Origin: a bacterium SCSIO 12741
Lineage (GTDB): Bacteria > Bacteroidota > Bacteroidia > Flavobacteriales_G > Salibacteraceae
Direction of reading: 5' to 3'
NCBI GenBank assembly: GCA_024398055.1
Contig: CP073749.1
Coordinates: 4,836,594-4,900,593 of the forward strand
DNA length: 64,000 bases
Made by a program: the position numbers and the translations under genes. Numbering within the stretch: the stretch's first letter is position 1; each line of letters opens with the position of its first letter. This document shows positions 33,196 to 42,316 of this stretch, in pieces. A model generated the notes under the pieces. The model was not told the origin of the DNA, searched no databases, and saw only the letters and a program-made list of their open reading frames with translations.

Positions 33196-35099
33196 TACTC
33201 CCCTCCTATTTTGCGATCGTTCCACGAGAGTGACTCTGGGAATCGAGGCAAGGAACCAGGGATTTCAAAAACCCGAGAAGTATCGGTAAGGGCTTCCATA
33301 AAAGTGATGACGGACTGAATTTCCTGATCAGACAGATCCAACTTATCCGCCGCCAGGGTTTGGTGCAGCGGATCTAATCCTAAACCTTCGCCACCACCTT
33401 CGTTGTAAAATTCCATGACCTCCTTCAAGGTTGCATAAGCACCATTATGCATATAGGGTCCTGTAATGGAAACATTGCGAACCGTAGGCGTTTTAAATTG
33501 ACCTTTGAGGTAAGGATTATGGTAGGCGGTTTGAATTCCATATCGTCCTGGGTCAGGGTCCAGTGTTTTGTTTTCAGAAGTCTGCGCTACACCCAAGACT
33601 TCACCCTCAGTTTCGGTAAATCGCGGAGGTACAGTACCATTGAACATCGGGGCAAAATGACAACTTCCACATGCCGCCTTTCCCATGAAGAGGTTAAATC
33701 CTTTCAGCACCTCAGGATCGATTTCATCCGTCTCTCCACGCATGTATTGGTCAAACGGAGAATTGAGGGCATTCAAGGTTCTGATGTACTGGGACAACGC
33801 ATGTTTGATAGACGAAATACCGATGGCTTTGTTTTCCCGTTCGTAGGCTTCGTTAAAGAGTTTTTGGTACTCATCACTTTGCTTTAAACGGGCGATCATG
33901 TCGTTGTAGTTGGTGTGAAATTCCTTTTCGCTTTTTACCACATGATCGATTTGATCGTTGAGGTGTTCGGATCTTAAATCCCAGAAGAAGTTGTTTTGGT
34001 AAGATGCGTTGAGTAAGGTGGGTGAATTTCTATCCACCGTTCCTTTCCCATCCATTGCCAGGCTTTTGGGAACGCCATCAGCAAATCCGTTTTTAGGATC
34101 GTGGCAAGAAGCACAGGCTCTTTTGTTGTTTCCGCTTAACACGGGATCGAAGAACAACTTCTGCCCAAGTTCCACCAATTTCTCACTGGGCTTCATGTAG
34201 GAGAATCGGGAAAAAGCGTTTGGGTCCAAAAAGTCTTCTGCAAAAATGGATCGGGCAGAATAGTTGACCCGTTGAGGCGTGTTGTACACCAAATCACGGG
34301 TTTCAATCTGGTTGGCTTGTTGCAGGTCGAGCAAGTTTCCATAAAGTGGGTCGCTGTAGTTACGGATAAACAAGGCCCGGTTAAAGGAATGGAAATCACC
34401 GGAAGAGGTACTTTGAATAGTTTGAGCAAACAACGCTTTGGTTTCCGCTCCTATTTTCTCGGTTTGAGGAGATGAATGAAAATAGGGATCGATCAATTCC
34501 AGGCAACTTTTAAGTGCAGCATGTGCTTCTGGCAATGAATGGCTGAGAACAGGAGAATCAAATCCAGAAATTCCCAGGGAATTAATGCGAATAATTTCCT
34601 CTCTTACCGCTTCAAAAAGCTGGCGATCTTCGAGGTAAACGTTGGTAAAATCTTTTTGGTTTTGGCTAATCCAGTGGGTAATAACCTCAATTTCTGATTG
34701 GGCCTTGGTGTAATCAGGGGTGGATTCAGCAAACAAAGCTTCCTCCAATACTTGAAAGCCATGTGGCTCTTCCATGTCCACCACCTGCACTTCGGTTTCA
34801 AAGTGCATAACAGGTGCTCCGTTGATAAAGGACTCTCTGCCTGGAAAGAAATAGGCGTGCAGCATTTCTGCTCTTTTGTAGTGCAATCGTGCCTTTTTGA
34901 AATGCTCTTCCCTTTCTGCCTCCGAGCCATCCCTCAGAATTTGGGATAGGTGATTTAGTTCATCCAAAAGATGGGAGGAACTGGTGTTCATAATTTCTCG
35001 GGCTACATCAGAAGGTGCCTGATCTCCGTTGGAACGAAAGGCCAGTAAGATGCATAAGGTGGCGACAAGACTTAGTAATTGAGCAGTACGAATGTTCAT
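33192..35099 (-). CDS. Di-heme cytochrome c peroxidase (MauG/CcpA family) with imelysin-like N-terminal half
   Basis: A 635-aa periplasmic protein. After a signal peptide (MNIRTAQLLSLVATLCILLAFRS), residues about 40-280 are helical with GRESFINGAPVMHFETE and VLEEALFAEST, reminiscent of imelysin/EfeO-type peptidase domains. The C-terminal half has two heme sites, NKRACASCHDPKNGFADG and GKAACGSCHFAPMFNGT, plus FKTPTVRNVSITGPYMHNGAYATLKEVMEFYN, the hallmark of the MauG/CcpA family. Such enzymes reduce hydrogen peroxide or oxidise bound protein substrates. It overlaps the convergent hydrolase stop by 4 bp. Confidence 0.88.
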   Translation of the reverse strand: MNIRTAQLLSLVATLCILLAFRSNGDQAPSDVAREIMNTSSSHLLDELNHLSQILRDGSEAEREEHFKKARLHYKRAEMLHAYFFPGRESFINGAPVMHFETEVQVVDMEEPHGFQVLEEALFAESTPDYTKAQSEIEVITHWISQNQKDFTNVYLEDRQLFEAVREEIIRINSLGISGFDSPVLSHSLPEAHAALKSCLELIDPYFHSSPQTEKIGAETKALFAQTIQSTSSGDFHSFNRALFIRNYSDPLYGNLLDLQQANQIETRDLVYNTPQRVNYSARSIFAEDFLDPNAFSRFSYMKPSEKLVELGQKLFFDPVLSGNNKRACASCHDPKNGFADGVPKSLAMDGKGTVDRNSPTLLNASYQNNFFWDLRSEHLNDQIDHVVKSEKEFHTNYNDMIARLKQSDEYQKLFNEAYERENKAIGISSIKHALSQYIRTLNALNSPFDQYMRGETDEIDPEVLKGFNLFMGKAACGSCHFAPMFNGTVPPRFTETEGEVLGVAQTSENKTLDPDPGRYGIQTAYHNPYLKGQFKTPTVRNVSITGPYMHNGAYATLKEVMEFYNEGGGEGLGLDPLHQTLAADKLDLSDQEIQSVITFMEALTDTSRVFEIPGSLPRFPESLSWNDRKIGGEY

Positions 35100-35111
35100 A
35101 GTCCTAAAATG

Positions 35112-35144
35112 AAAAAGCGAAAGAACCCTGAAGGATTCTTTCGC
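35112..35144 (-). terminator. Rho-independent terminator of the phoX gene
   Basis: On the minus strand: GCGAAAGAA, a 10-nt loop, TTCTTTCGC, then TTTTT. It lies 24 bp after the stop of the PhoX gene (35169). Confidence 0.85.
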
Positions 35145-35168
35145 CTGATGATAAAAAAAGAGGTTTTA

Positions 35169-36962
35169 TTATTCTACAATTACCCTCTGCACCTCACCAT
35201 CAATGGTCTGTACCGCGTAGGTACCTGGAGCCAAGGTAGAGATGTCTAATGCGTTTGTATTTCTTTTCACTTTAACCACACGACCGGTAGCCATTTCGAT
35301 AACACGAACGTCGGTTACTTTGCTTAAGTGAAGCTCACGGCTAACTGGGTTAGGCCATACGGAAAAAGTGCTTTCTTGTTTGAATTCCGGAGCTGTACCC
35401 AAAGTAAGGAACTCATCAAATCCAGTAACAGCGATGGTTACCGAGTGATCGAATGGAGCGTTGTTAACACCTGGAGTTGCATCGGGGTGCTGGATGTTTA
35501 CGAAATAAGTCATTCCATCAGGAGTAAAGCGTCCACCTGTTGTTTCGCATCCTTTTGGACCCGCTAAGAAACGTACCAATTCAGATACCTGGTAAGTTTT
35601 ACCAGCCGCATCACCCGTAATATCCAGGAAGTAAACTTCGTTCAATTTGCTACCAAAGTGAGCCGGGTTAGCAGGCATTCCTTTTGGGTTCATATCCTCG
35701 TTGATAGCCAACCAGGTCTTTCCGTTAATCTCAGCCATGGCCAATCCATCTGGAGAGCTCAAGTGGTTTCCGGTTGGAACGTTGTTTCCGTCCAAATCAC
35801 CGCCACCTTCAAGCATGATTTCCATTTTGTTGTTAGATGCGTTGAAGCGCAATACACGACCGAACATATCCACGGCTTTACCATCGTTGTCAGTATCCAT
35901 AGCAGCCAAGTGCTTGGCAGGCTTTCCACCCAATGCCATTGCTCCTGAAATGTTAAACTCTTTACCTCTACCCGTTTCGGTGATGTAAACCATATCGCCT
36001 TTTCCATCAACCCACTCCAAACGCATGAAGATGGTAGCACCCATGCGCAAGGCTACGCTACGAGCATTAATACAAGAATCCAAAACCATAGGAATGGTTA
36101 ACCAAGAACCGCCGTTTCCATCGGTAGACTGCTTGTAAGCATACAATTGTCCTTTGGAGAAATCACGAACTTGATCGGCAACGAATTTGAAGAATACAGA
36201 TCCCGAAGAAGCATCGTCTGACAAGTAAACGGTCTTTTCATCTGGAGCGATCCATCCACCTTCGTGGTCGTAACGTCCCATGTTGTAGTTCTTTCTTACG
36301 GCTTTAGCATTGGCTACGTCAACCTCTACCATGTACTGGTAGTTTTTGTATCGTGGAATGGTTGTGTTTTCAGCCGATCCGTTGAAGGAAGTTACATTCC
36401 AGTCAGTCGTGTCCGACCAGCTTGAAATGGTAGCATTGTCTCTAAATGCACTTCCCCACTCTTCAGCGGTAAATACTTTACCCCAAGCAGTTTGAATACC
36501 ACCACAGTTGGCACCCGTACCACCAACAGCAGTAAAATCTACGTTGCGGAATTTTTGTCCGTTTCCTGGATCAACTACTTCCCATTTTTTAGAAGTCTTG
36601 TTGAAACGAGCAGTAAATACAGTCATACCACCACCGTTTCCGTTTACGGCATCGGCTTGAAGTCTTTCGTGGTTTACGATTACGAATCCAGAGTCACTTC
36701 TACCGTCGATGGGAACATATCCGGTAAAATCCTGCCATTCTTTGGCAACTGCCGACTGACCATTTTTGTTGAATACCATGTCTGTTCCACCCGTGAACAA
36801 TACATCGTATTTAAGCGGAGAAGCAGGAACTACTACTTCTTTCAAATCTGTTGTGTGTGTTGTAGAATCGTAGAAATTCTCTTCCAATGGTGGGAATGGT
36901 GCCTGTGCTAAGGCTGCACCTCCGATCAAAAGAGCAAGTGCTGAAGTGTAAATGTTTTTCAT
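35169..36962 (-). CDS. PhoX-type alkaline phosphatase with T9SS sorting tail
   Basis: A 597-aa protein from the ATG at 36962 (MKNIYTSALALLIGGAALAQA, signal peptide); the frame extends six codons upstream. It matches the PhoX/DUF839 family: TGYVPIDGRSDSGFVIVNHE, GGTGANCGGIQTAWGKVFTAEEW, MGRYDHEGGWIAPDEKTVYLSDDASSGSVFFKFVA, LSSPDGLAMAEINGKTWLAINED, and CETTGGRFTPDGMTYFVNIQHPD. PhoX enzymes cleave phosphate monoesters using Ca/Fe cofactors, usually when phosphate is scarce. The C-terminus (SVWPNPVSRELHLS ... GTYAVQTIDGEVQRVIVE) is a type A T9SS signal, so it is exported to the surface. A terminator follows. Confidence 0.88.
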   Translation of the reverse strand: MKNIYTSALALLIGGAALAQAPFPPLEENFYDSTTHTTDLKEVVVPASPLKYDVLFTGGTDMVFNKNGQSAVAKEWQDFTGYVPIDGRSDSGFVIVNHERLQADAVNGNGGGMTVFTARFNKTSKKWEVVDPGNGQKFRNVDFTAVGGTGANCGGIQTAWGKVFTAEEWGSAFRDNATISSWSDTTDWNVTSFNGSAENTTIPRYKNYQYMVEVDVANAKAVRKNYNMGRYDHEGGWIAPDEKTVYLSDDASSGSVFFKFVADQVRDFSKGQLYAYKQSTDGNGGSWLTIPMVLDSCINARSVALRMGATIFMRLEWVDGKGDMVYITETGRGKEFNISGAMALGGKPAKHLAAMDTDNDGKAVDMFGRVLRFNASNNKMEIMLEGGGDLDGNNVPTGNHLSSPDGLAMAEINGKTWLAINEDMNPKGMPANPAHFGSKLNEVYFLDITGDAAGKTYQVSELVRFLAGPKGCETTGGRFTPDGMTYFVNIQHPDATPGVNNAPFDHSVTIAVTGFDEFLTLGTAPEFKQESTFSVWPNPVSRELHLSKVTDVRVIEMATGRVVKVKRNTNALDISTLAPGTYAVQTIDGEVQRVIVE

Positions 36963-37224
36963 TGCAGTGATTTTTGACAAAAGTTCAGAGATGCTCTTCC
37001 TTGAAAGTTAGTCCTGTCTTATCTCCTTTTTAATTCTAAAGAGACCTTGCAAAATCACAAATAACTAATTAACAACCACTTACAACCAACCGTATATTAA
37101 CTCGGTTTAAACTTTTCCTAATTATCCTTTAACCTTCGGCTGGGCACTCAATTGAAAGCTCACGAAAATCAGAGGCTTGCCAGCTTAACATTGCTAACAA
37201 AGGCGAAAAAAGGAAATGGGAGGC

Positions 37225-37716
37225 TTAATCCAGTTTTTGAGGAAGGCGTTCAAAGATTTCCAATACCGCAGGACAAACCCGGGTATTTTTGAAAGTCAGA
37301 TCCAGAATCTGGTACATGTTTTTTCGGTTGGTATGCGGATACTCTCTACAGGCTCTTGGTCTCACCGAATAGATCGAGCAATAGTTATCCTCGCCCAGAA
37401 AAGGACAGGGAGCCTGTTGAAAAACCAAATCCCCATCTTCATCGGTACGTAAGTACTTCTTTTCAAAATCGTAGGCCTTCATGCCTAAATGTGCAGCAAT
37501 CCGCTCCACATCTTTATTAATAAAAAGCGGACTCGTGGTTTTACAGCAATTGGCACAAATGAGGCAATCCATTTCTTCAAACACCTCATCGTGCAAATCA
37601 TGAAAAAGAGGATCCAGTTTCTTAGCCGGCATTTTTCCCAATCGATTAGTCAGCTTGCGGTAAGCTTTTCGACGATTCTGGGCCAACTCCTTCGATTTCT
37701 TGGGATCCTTTTCCAT
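37225..37716 (-). CDS. YkgJ family cysteine cluster protein
   Basis: A 163-aa cytoplasmic protein. The family's cysteine pattern is present: DCLICANCCKTTSPLF, QAPCPFLGEDNYCSIYSVRPRACREYP, and ARRVC-like CPAVLEI near the end. These cysteines probably bind a metal or an iron-sulfur cluster. The ATG at 37716 overlaps the stop of the upstream gene (TAATG), so the two are translationally coupled. The function is unknown. Confidence 0.88.
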   Translation of the reverse strand: MEKDPKKSKELAQNRRKAYRKLTNRLGKMPAKKLDPLFHDLHDEVFEEMDCLICANCCKTTSPLFINKDVERIAAHLGMKAYDFEKKYLRTDEDGDLVFQQAPCPFLGEDNYCSIYSVRPRACREYPHTNRKNMYQILDLTFKNTRVCPAVLEIFERLPQKLD

Positions 37717-38798
37717 TAGGCCATTAAAGTAAATTCCTGACTCGTCTTTTCTTCTCCGTTAACGCGAATGCGTAGATCGTGTAATCCCGGATGGTGCTTT
37801 CGGGTGGTCATATCGGCCAGGGATTGTTTTTTGGAAAACAGCCTCTTTTCCCCTTTCTTCCACTCGCCTTCCGAAACTTGAAAAACCTTGGGCGCCTGCT
37901 TGCCGTTTTTCTTTTGGTAGTAGATGATGTACTCTATGCGCAATTTACCTGTTTGAGGGGCTTCTACTTCAAAGTCAAAGTTGAGCGTATCCCCCATTTT
38001 CGGTTTAGCTTGATCCAGCCTTAAATTGCGCACCACCACTTTTTCCGGATTTCCATATCCAAAAAGCTCGAGCGCTCTGGGATGAGGTTGTTTTAAAAGT
38101 CCCCTCAAAGCATGCTTAACAATCCATTGGGTTTCTTTTGTGGCCTTTTTCATCCAACGTTCAGCGATATCCAGGACCATTTCAGGATTGTCTTTAGAAA
38201 TGTCGTTGAGGTTGTTGGCCACACTTTTTCTTACATATAAGGAAGGATCGCTCTTCAGATTTTCGAGAATGGGTAAAATGGGAGCCGGATCGTTTTGAAA
38301 CATTTTGAGGTTTCCTCCCCAAGGCAATCGGGGTCTGCACCCTTCACTGGAGAGTCTTCTTACATGTTCGTTCTCATCCTTCGACCATTTCAGCATCGTA
38401 TCCATGATTCCTTTCGGATCGGCTTTGATGAAGGGACGAATGGCAAATTCTCCGGTACTAAACCGGGTCAGCCAGTGAATAGCTTTGAGAGAACGCGTCA
38501 CCTCATCGAGTCCGTATTTTTCTACAACTGTCGGTAAAACCATGAATTCAAAACCAGTAGGCAAATTGGCAGCAACCTGTTCCAAAACTTCCATCTCCTG
38601 ATTAAAATCCAATTGCATGTGCTCATGAATAGTAATTGCCAAGTGGTTGATTCTGTCTTTTAATTCCCGCTCTTCCCATTGCTCATTTAAAACAGCATTC
38701 AGAAAGGACTTGCGATCAAAAGAAGCATGCAAGGCGTGAATCTCATCCGCATATTGTAGGATGAGCTTTTCACTAATCAGGTTTTTCAGTGGTTCCAT
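37716..38798 (-). CDS. DNA alkylation repair protein (AlkD-like HEAT-repeat glycosylase family)
   Basis: A 360-aa protein, mostly alpha-helical HEAT-like repeats: RLSSEGCRPRLPWGGNLKMFQNDPAPILPILENLKSDPSLYVRKSVANNLNDISKDNPEMVLDIAERW and IVKHALRGLLKQPHPRALELFGYG. AlkD-type glycosylases remove positively charged alkylated bases. The last 100 residues (NFDFEVEAPQTGKLRIEYIIYYQKKNGKQAPKVFQV) form a separate beta-sandwich, an extra domain seen in some homologues. The stop overlaps the YkgJ ATG. No signal peptide. Confidence 0.85.
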   Translation of the reverse strand: MEPLKNLISEKLILQYADEIHALHASFDRKSFLNAVLNEQWEERELKDRINHLAITIHEHMQLDFNQEMEVLEQVAANLPTGFEFMVLPTVVEKYGLDEVTRSLKAIHWLTRFSTGEFAIRPFIKADPKGIMDTMLKWSKDENEHVRRLSSEGCRPRLPWGGNLKMFQNDPAPILPILENLKSDPSLYVRKSVANNLNDISKDNPEMVLDIAERWMKKATKETQWIVKHALRGLLKQPHPRALELFGYGNPEKVVVRNLRLDQAKPKMGDTLNFDFEVEAPQTGKLRIEYIIYYQKKNGKQAPKVFQVSEGEWKKGEKRLFSKKQSLADMTTRKHHPGLHDLRIRVNGEEKTSQEFTLMA

Positions 38799-38846
38799 GA
38801 TCGCAAAATAAAGGACAATTGGATTATCCGATGGAACGGAAACTTG

Positions 38847-39631
38847 CTATTCTTTGATAAATTTTTGTGATTCCGAACTACCCTTACTGTTGGTCAATAC
38901 CAACAAGTATACACCGGAGTTCAAATCGGATACGTCCAGATCATAGTTGACAAAAGGCTCTGAGTTTTCTGATTTTAGTAATCTTCCATCTGATCCATAA
39001 ATGCTTAAGGCTACCCATTCCTCTTTTGATTCAATTTGAAGATTTTGGCCCACCGGATTCGGAAACAAGGACCAGGAAGTAGGTTTGGAACCTAAATCTT
39101 CCACCGATGACAAGGTAGAATAAATCACATCTAAACTCCTAACGTACAAATTATTACCAAAGTCATTAATCCCTTCAATTTTGATGTAAAACTTATCGTA
39201 ATCGAAATCAGAAATTTTGAGAGTCGTCCAATCGTTTTCTCCAGGGAAGAAATAGGTCGTTTGATCCGGTATGGTTGTTAGCGAATCCCCACAGGCTGAA
39301 TTGAAAAGAACCCACGGATTGGTATCACATAAATTAGCGCCGCTGGCCTCTTTGAGGTAGATATTCATGCAATCGCTAAAAACCTGAGACGATCTTGAGG
39401 TATGCGCATATTCAATTTCCACGGTCCTGGGATCGGCCATTTCCATTCTAAACGGTCCGGAAATGAGCGCATCCTTTTGTTGGTTTCGCCCTTGCATGGT
39501 ATAGAAGGGTAATCTCCATGCTTCTTGTGTTTGACCATTGTCCTCCCATTCGGCCCAGGTCCAGGTAGCGTCGCGATCGGGGTTTTCGATTATCCACCAA
39601 TCTTGTTTATCCAGGGGTTGTAACTCGGGGG
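38847..39631 (-). pseudogene. C-terminal part of the subtilisin gene, separated by a frameshift: jelly-roll region and T9SS tail
   Basis: The frame is open from about 39631 (no ATG at its start; the first internal Met is at 39497). It reads ELQPLDKQDWWIIENPDRDA, TWTWAEWEDNGQTQEAWRLP, then a carbohydrate-binding-like segment and the T9SS tail WSLFPNPVGQNLQIESKEEW ... GVYLLVLTNSKGSSESQKFIKE. It has no signal peptide or start codon of its own and joins the subtilisin gene in sense. It is best read as the missing end of that protein, split by one missing C in a run at 39627-39631. Whether this is real decay, programmed slippage or a sequencing error cannot be told here. Confidence 0.75.
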
Positions 39632-41440
39632 AAGAATGCTAAAATAGTGACCTACCGAGTTGTTTTCCGGATCATCCGACCGAGTTGTATCCAGAATAAC
39701 CACATCAGCTAAAAACTGAGTAGGTGTACTTCCTTGAAAGTTAAAGGCAAATGCAAAATGATACTCAAAAGTATCTCCCGGCATGATATCCTGCTTTGGT
39801 CCAAAAGGCGCCATCTGTCCGGTTATTTCCAAACGCATTTCATACTCATCCTTATCTAGGGGTCTCGCTCCATGATTAACAATTTGAATTCGGTAATCGA
39901 TATAATGATCACAGTAAATAGAATCACGATCGGGATATTCAGAAAGAATTACCTCCACGTCTTCCGAATAGCTCTGAGGCACTACCGGAGTATGGATCTG
40001 TGATAGCCAGCGAAACGCACTGTCCACATCGATCATTCCATTTCCATAGGTATTGTCCTCACCTGGATCGCCTAAATCATGAGCAGTTAGATACAAGGCC
40101 TCAAGTAGCTGCTCACCGGTCAGATTGGGAAAGGCTTCTTTGAGCAAGAGTACACATCCACTTACATGGGGCGAGGCCATTGAAGTTCCCTGGTATTGGG
40201 CATAACTATCGTCTCCCACAGCAGAGCGAACGCTTACTCCTGGGGCCACTACTTCGGGTTTGATGGCCAGTTTTCCAGTGTCAGCACAATGAGAAACTCC
40301 CCGGCTACTAAAGCTCGCAATTGGGTAGGATGGCTGATTGCCATTAATGGCACCTACGGTAAACACCAAATAAGGACTTCGGGTAATGGTCGCGGGACTC
40401 CCAATGGTTTTGGCACCGGGTCCATCATTACCCGCACTAAACACCACTGCGACTCCAGCCAGATGCAGAGCTTCAAAAGCATCTCCGATCGGATTGGTAC
40501 AGATCATCTCACTGCTATCAAGAGCATGTCCCCAGGAGTTGTTGATCACATCGGGCACGTCGGAAATCGTATTGGTATCCCCATCCGGATCGAGGGCCCA
40601 CTCAAAAGCTCTGGAAATGATGTGGAGGGGTTTAATTTCATTCAAATTACTCACCACGTGATCGGCCGCAATAAACTCCGCATTGAAAGCGACTCCGATG
40701 GTATCGTTGTTGGCCGGATCAAGGCCCAGCACCGTTCCACAAACATGGGTTCCGTGGCTACTCGCTTTATCAATGGGCACACGACTGTCAAATCCATACC
40801 AGGTTTCAGACAAGGGTCGACGATTTCCCCGCCAACTGTCTTTAAGTGCCGGATGGTCTCGCCAGAATCCGGTATCCATAATCAAAGCCAGACGTCCCTT
40901 ACCGGTGTACCCTCTTTTCCACATTTCGGGAGCCTGAACAGCTCTTAATCCTGGCTCGGTTCCGTTTACGCTCTCCTTACTTGTTGGGCTTACTTGTTCG
41001 GGTTCATCAAAGGTGAGGTTCCACTCGTTGGACAAGGAAACATGTGCTACTTGTTGACTTTTAGCCAGGTATTGAAGAACCTGAGGTGATGTTCGAACAA
41101 CGGCCGAATTGGAAATCCAATAATCGTCCACCAGTTCCCAGCCACCTGGAAATTTTTGATCCAATTGACTGAACCAAGCCGTTTGACGCTTATCCGCTTC
41201 CTGTAACAAGCGATACACTTTATTACGCCTTTGGAGGGGAGTATAATTGCCTTGACTCAATTCTTGACGGAGCCGTTCAAAATCCGGTTTATCCCGAAAG
41301 GAAACCCAAACTTCAACCCACTTATCCGATCGCTCGGCACCATACAAAACATCCCTGATTCCCAAACTCAAATCAGGACTTTGAGCAAGGACAAATACCG
41401 TGGATAGTAGCATCCAAACACTTAACAATACTTTCTTCAT
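39590..41440 (-). CDS. Subtilisin-like S8 serine protease (frameshifted before its T9SS tail)
   Basis: From the ATG at 41440 (signal peptide MKKVLLSVWMLLSTVFVLAQ). An inhibitor-like propeptide covers about 30-145 (WVEVWVSFRDKPDFERL). The catalytic domain has the S8 triad: Asp in LALIMDTGFW (about 189), His in SSHGTHVCGTV (about 229), and Ser in YQGTSMASPHVSG (about 420). VPDVINNSWG and VAVVFSAGNDGPG are further subtilase signatures. The frame ends ILPPSYNPWINKIGG, where homologous text continues in another frame after one inserted base. As read, the product lacks a secretion tail. Confidence 0.85.
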   Translation of the reverse strand: MKKVLLSVWMLLSTVFVLAQSPDLSLGIRDVLYGAERSDKWVEVWVSFRDKPDFERLRQELSQGNYTPLQRRNKVYRLLQEADKRQTAWFSQLDQKFPGGWELVDDYWISNSAVVRTSPQVLQYLAKSQQVAHVSLSNEWNLTFDEPEQVSPTSKESVNGTEPGLRAVQAPEMWKRGYTGKGRLALIMDTGFWRDHPALKDSWRGNRRPLSETWYGFDSRVPIDKASSHGTHVCGTVLGLDPANNDTIGVAFNAEFIAADHVVSNLNEIKPLHIISRAFEWALDPDGDTNTISDVPDVINNSWGHALDSSEMICTNPIGDAFEALHLAGVAVVFSAGNDGPGAKTIGSPATITRSPYLVFTVGAINGNQPSYPIASFSSRGVSHCADTGKLAIKPEVVAPGVSVRSAVGDDSYAQYQGTSMASPHVSGCVLLLKEAFPNLTGEQLLEALYLTAHDLGDPGEDNTYGNGMIDVDSAFRWLSQIHTPVVPQSYSEDVEVILSEYPDRDSIYCDHYIDYRIQIVNHGARPLDKDEYEMRLEITGQMAPFGPKQDIMPGDTFEYHFAFAFNFQGSTPTQFLADVVILDTTRSDDPENNSVGHYFSILPPSYNPWINKIGG

Positions 41441-41480
41441 AAGCGAACTTCTAGGATAGCTCATAAATATAGCCGAATTC

Positions 41481-41488
41481 TACCTTTG
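41481..41488 (+). promoter_or_regulatory. -7 promoter element (TACCTTTG) for murQ
   Basis: An exact TAnnTTTG match. Transcription would start near 41495, after the in-frame TTG codons at 41486 and 41492, which favours a downstream start for murQ. Confidence 0.45.
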
Positions 41489-41509
41489 GTATTGTCCAAA
41501 AACAACATT

Positions 41510-42316
41510 TTGAAAAAGATTACAGAATCCGAATCCCGATACCAAAACCTGGAACAGAAAAGCGTTGCTGAAATTCTTGGAGACATGAACCAGGAAGATC
41601 AAACTGTTCCGCAAGCTGTAGCCCAAGTCATTCCTCAGATTGAAGCATTGGTTCAATGCACAGTGAAACAAATGAACAAAGGTGGACGCCTGTTTTACAT
41701 AGGTGCTGGTACCAGCGGTCGCTTAGGCATTGTGGACGCATCTGAATGCCCTCCCACTTTTGGAGTTCCCCATGGATTGGTAGTGGGCTTAATTGCAGGC
41801 GGGGATCAAGCCATTCGAAAGGCGGTTGAATTTGCCGAAGATGATCCCGACCGGGGTTGGAAGGATTTGCAGGAACATCAAATTGGCCCGGATGATGTGG
41901 TGGTGGGAATTGCCGCTTCGGGCACCACTCCCTATGTAATTGGGGCAATGGACCGTTGCCAGCAAAACGGTATTCCAACGGGTTGCATTACCTGCAATCC
42001 AGGTGCCCCAATGGTGGCGAAAGCGGATTTTCCAATTGAGGTAAATGTCGGGCCGGAATACGTGACTGGCAGCACTCGTATGAAATCAGGTACGGCCCAA
42101 AAACTGGTACTCAATATGATCTCCACAGCTACCATGATTCAAATTGGTCGCGTAAAGGGAAACCGTATGGTGGACATGCAACTGAGCAATAATAAACTGG
42201 TGGATCGGGGAACCAAAATGGTAATGGATGCGCTTAACGTGGATTACGACCAAGCCCAAAAATTATTACTCGAACATGGCAGTGTAAGAAAGGCCATTGA
42301 TCATGTGGCAGGCTAA
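41510..42316 (+). CDS. murQ: N-acetylmuramic acid 6-phosphate etherase, probable TTG start
   Basis: MurQ cleaves the lactyl ether of N-acetylmuramate 6-phosphate during peptidoglycan recycling. The frame is open from 41486, but no ATG exists near the start. Homologues begin M-x-K-I-T-E, which fits a TTG at 41510 (268 aa). The -7 element at 41481 also places transcription start after 41486. SIS-domain motifs are present: FYIGAGTSGRLGIVDASECPPTFG, VVGIAASGTTPYVIGA, GCITCNPGAPMV, and VTGSTRMKSGTAQKLVLNMISTATMI. Its last bases overlap the next gene by 14 bp. Confidence 0.9.
   Translation: MKKITESESRYQNLEQKSVAEILGDMNQEDQTVPQAVAQVIPQIEALVQCTVKQMNKGGRLFYIGAGTSGRLGIVDASECPPTFGVPHGLVVGLIAGGDQAIRKAVEFAEDDPDRGWKDLQEHQIGPDDVVVGIAASGTTPYVIGAMDRCQQNGIPTGCITCNPGAPMVAKADFPIEVNVGPEYVTGSTRMKSGTAQKLVLNMISTATMIQIGRVKGNRMVDMQLSNNKLVDRGTKMVMDALNVDYDQAQKLLLEHGSVRKAIDHVAG

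Noticed and set aside
40196-40948. Plus-strand 250-codon frame inside the subtilisin gene
   Set aside because: It is antisense to conserved S8 protease motifs and has no homology-like features.
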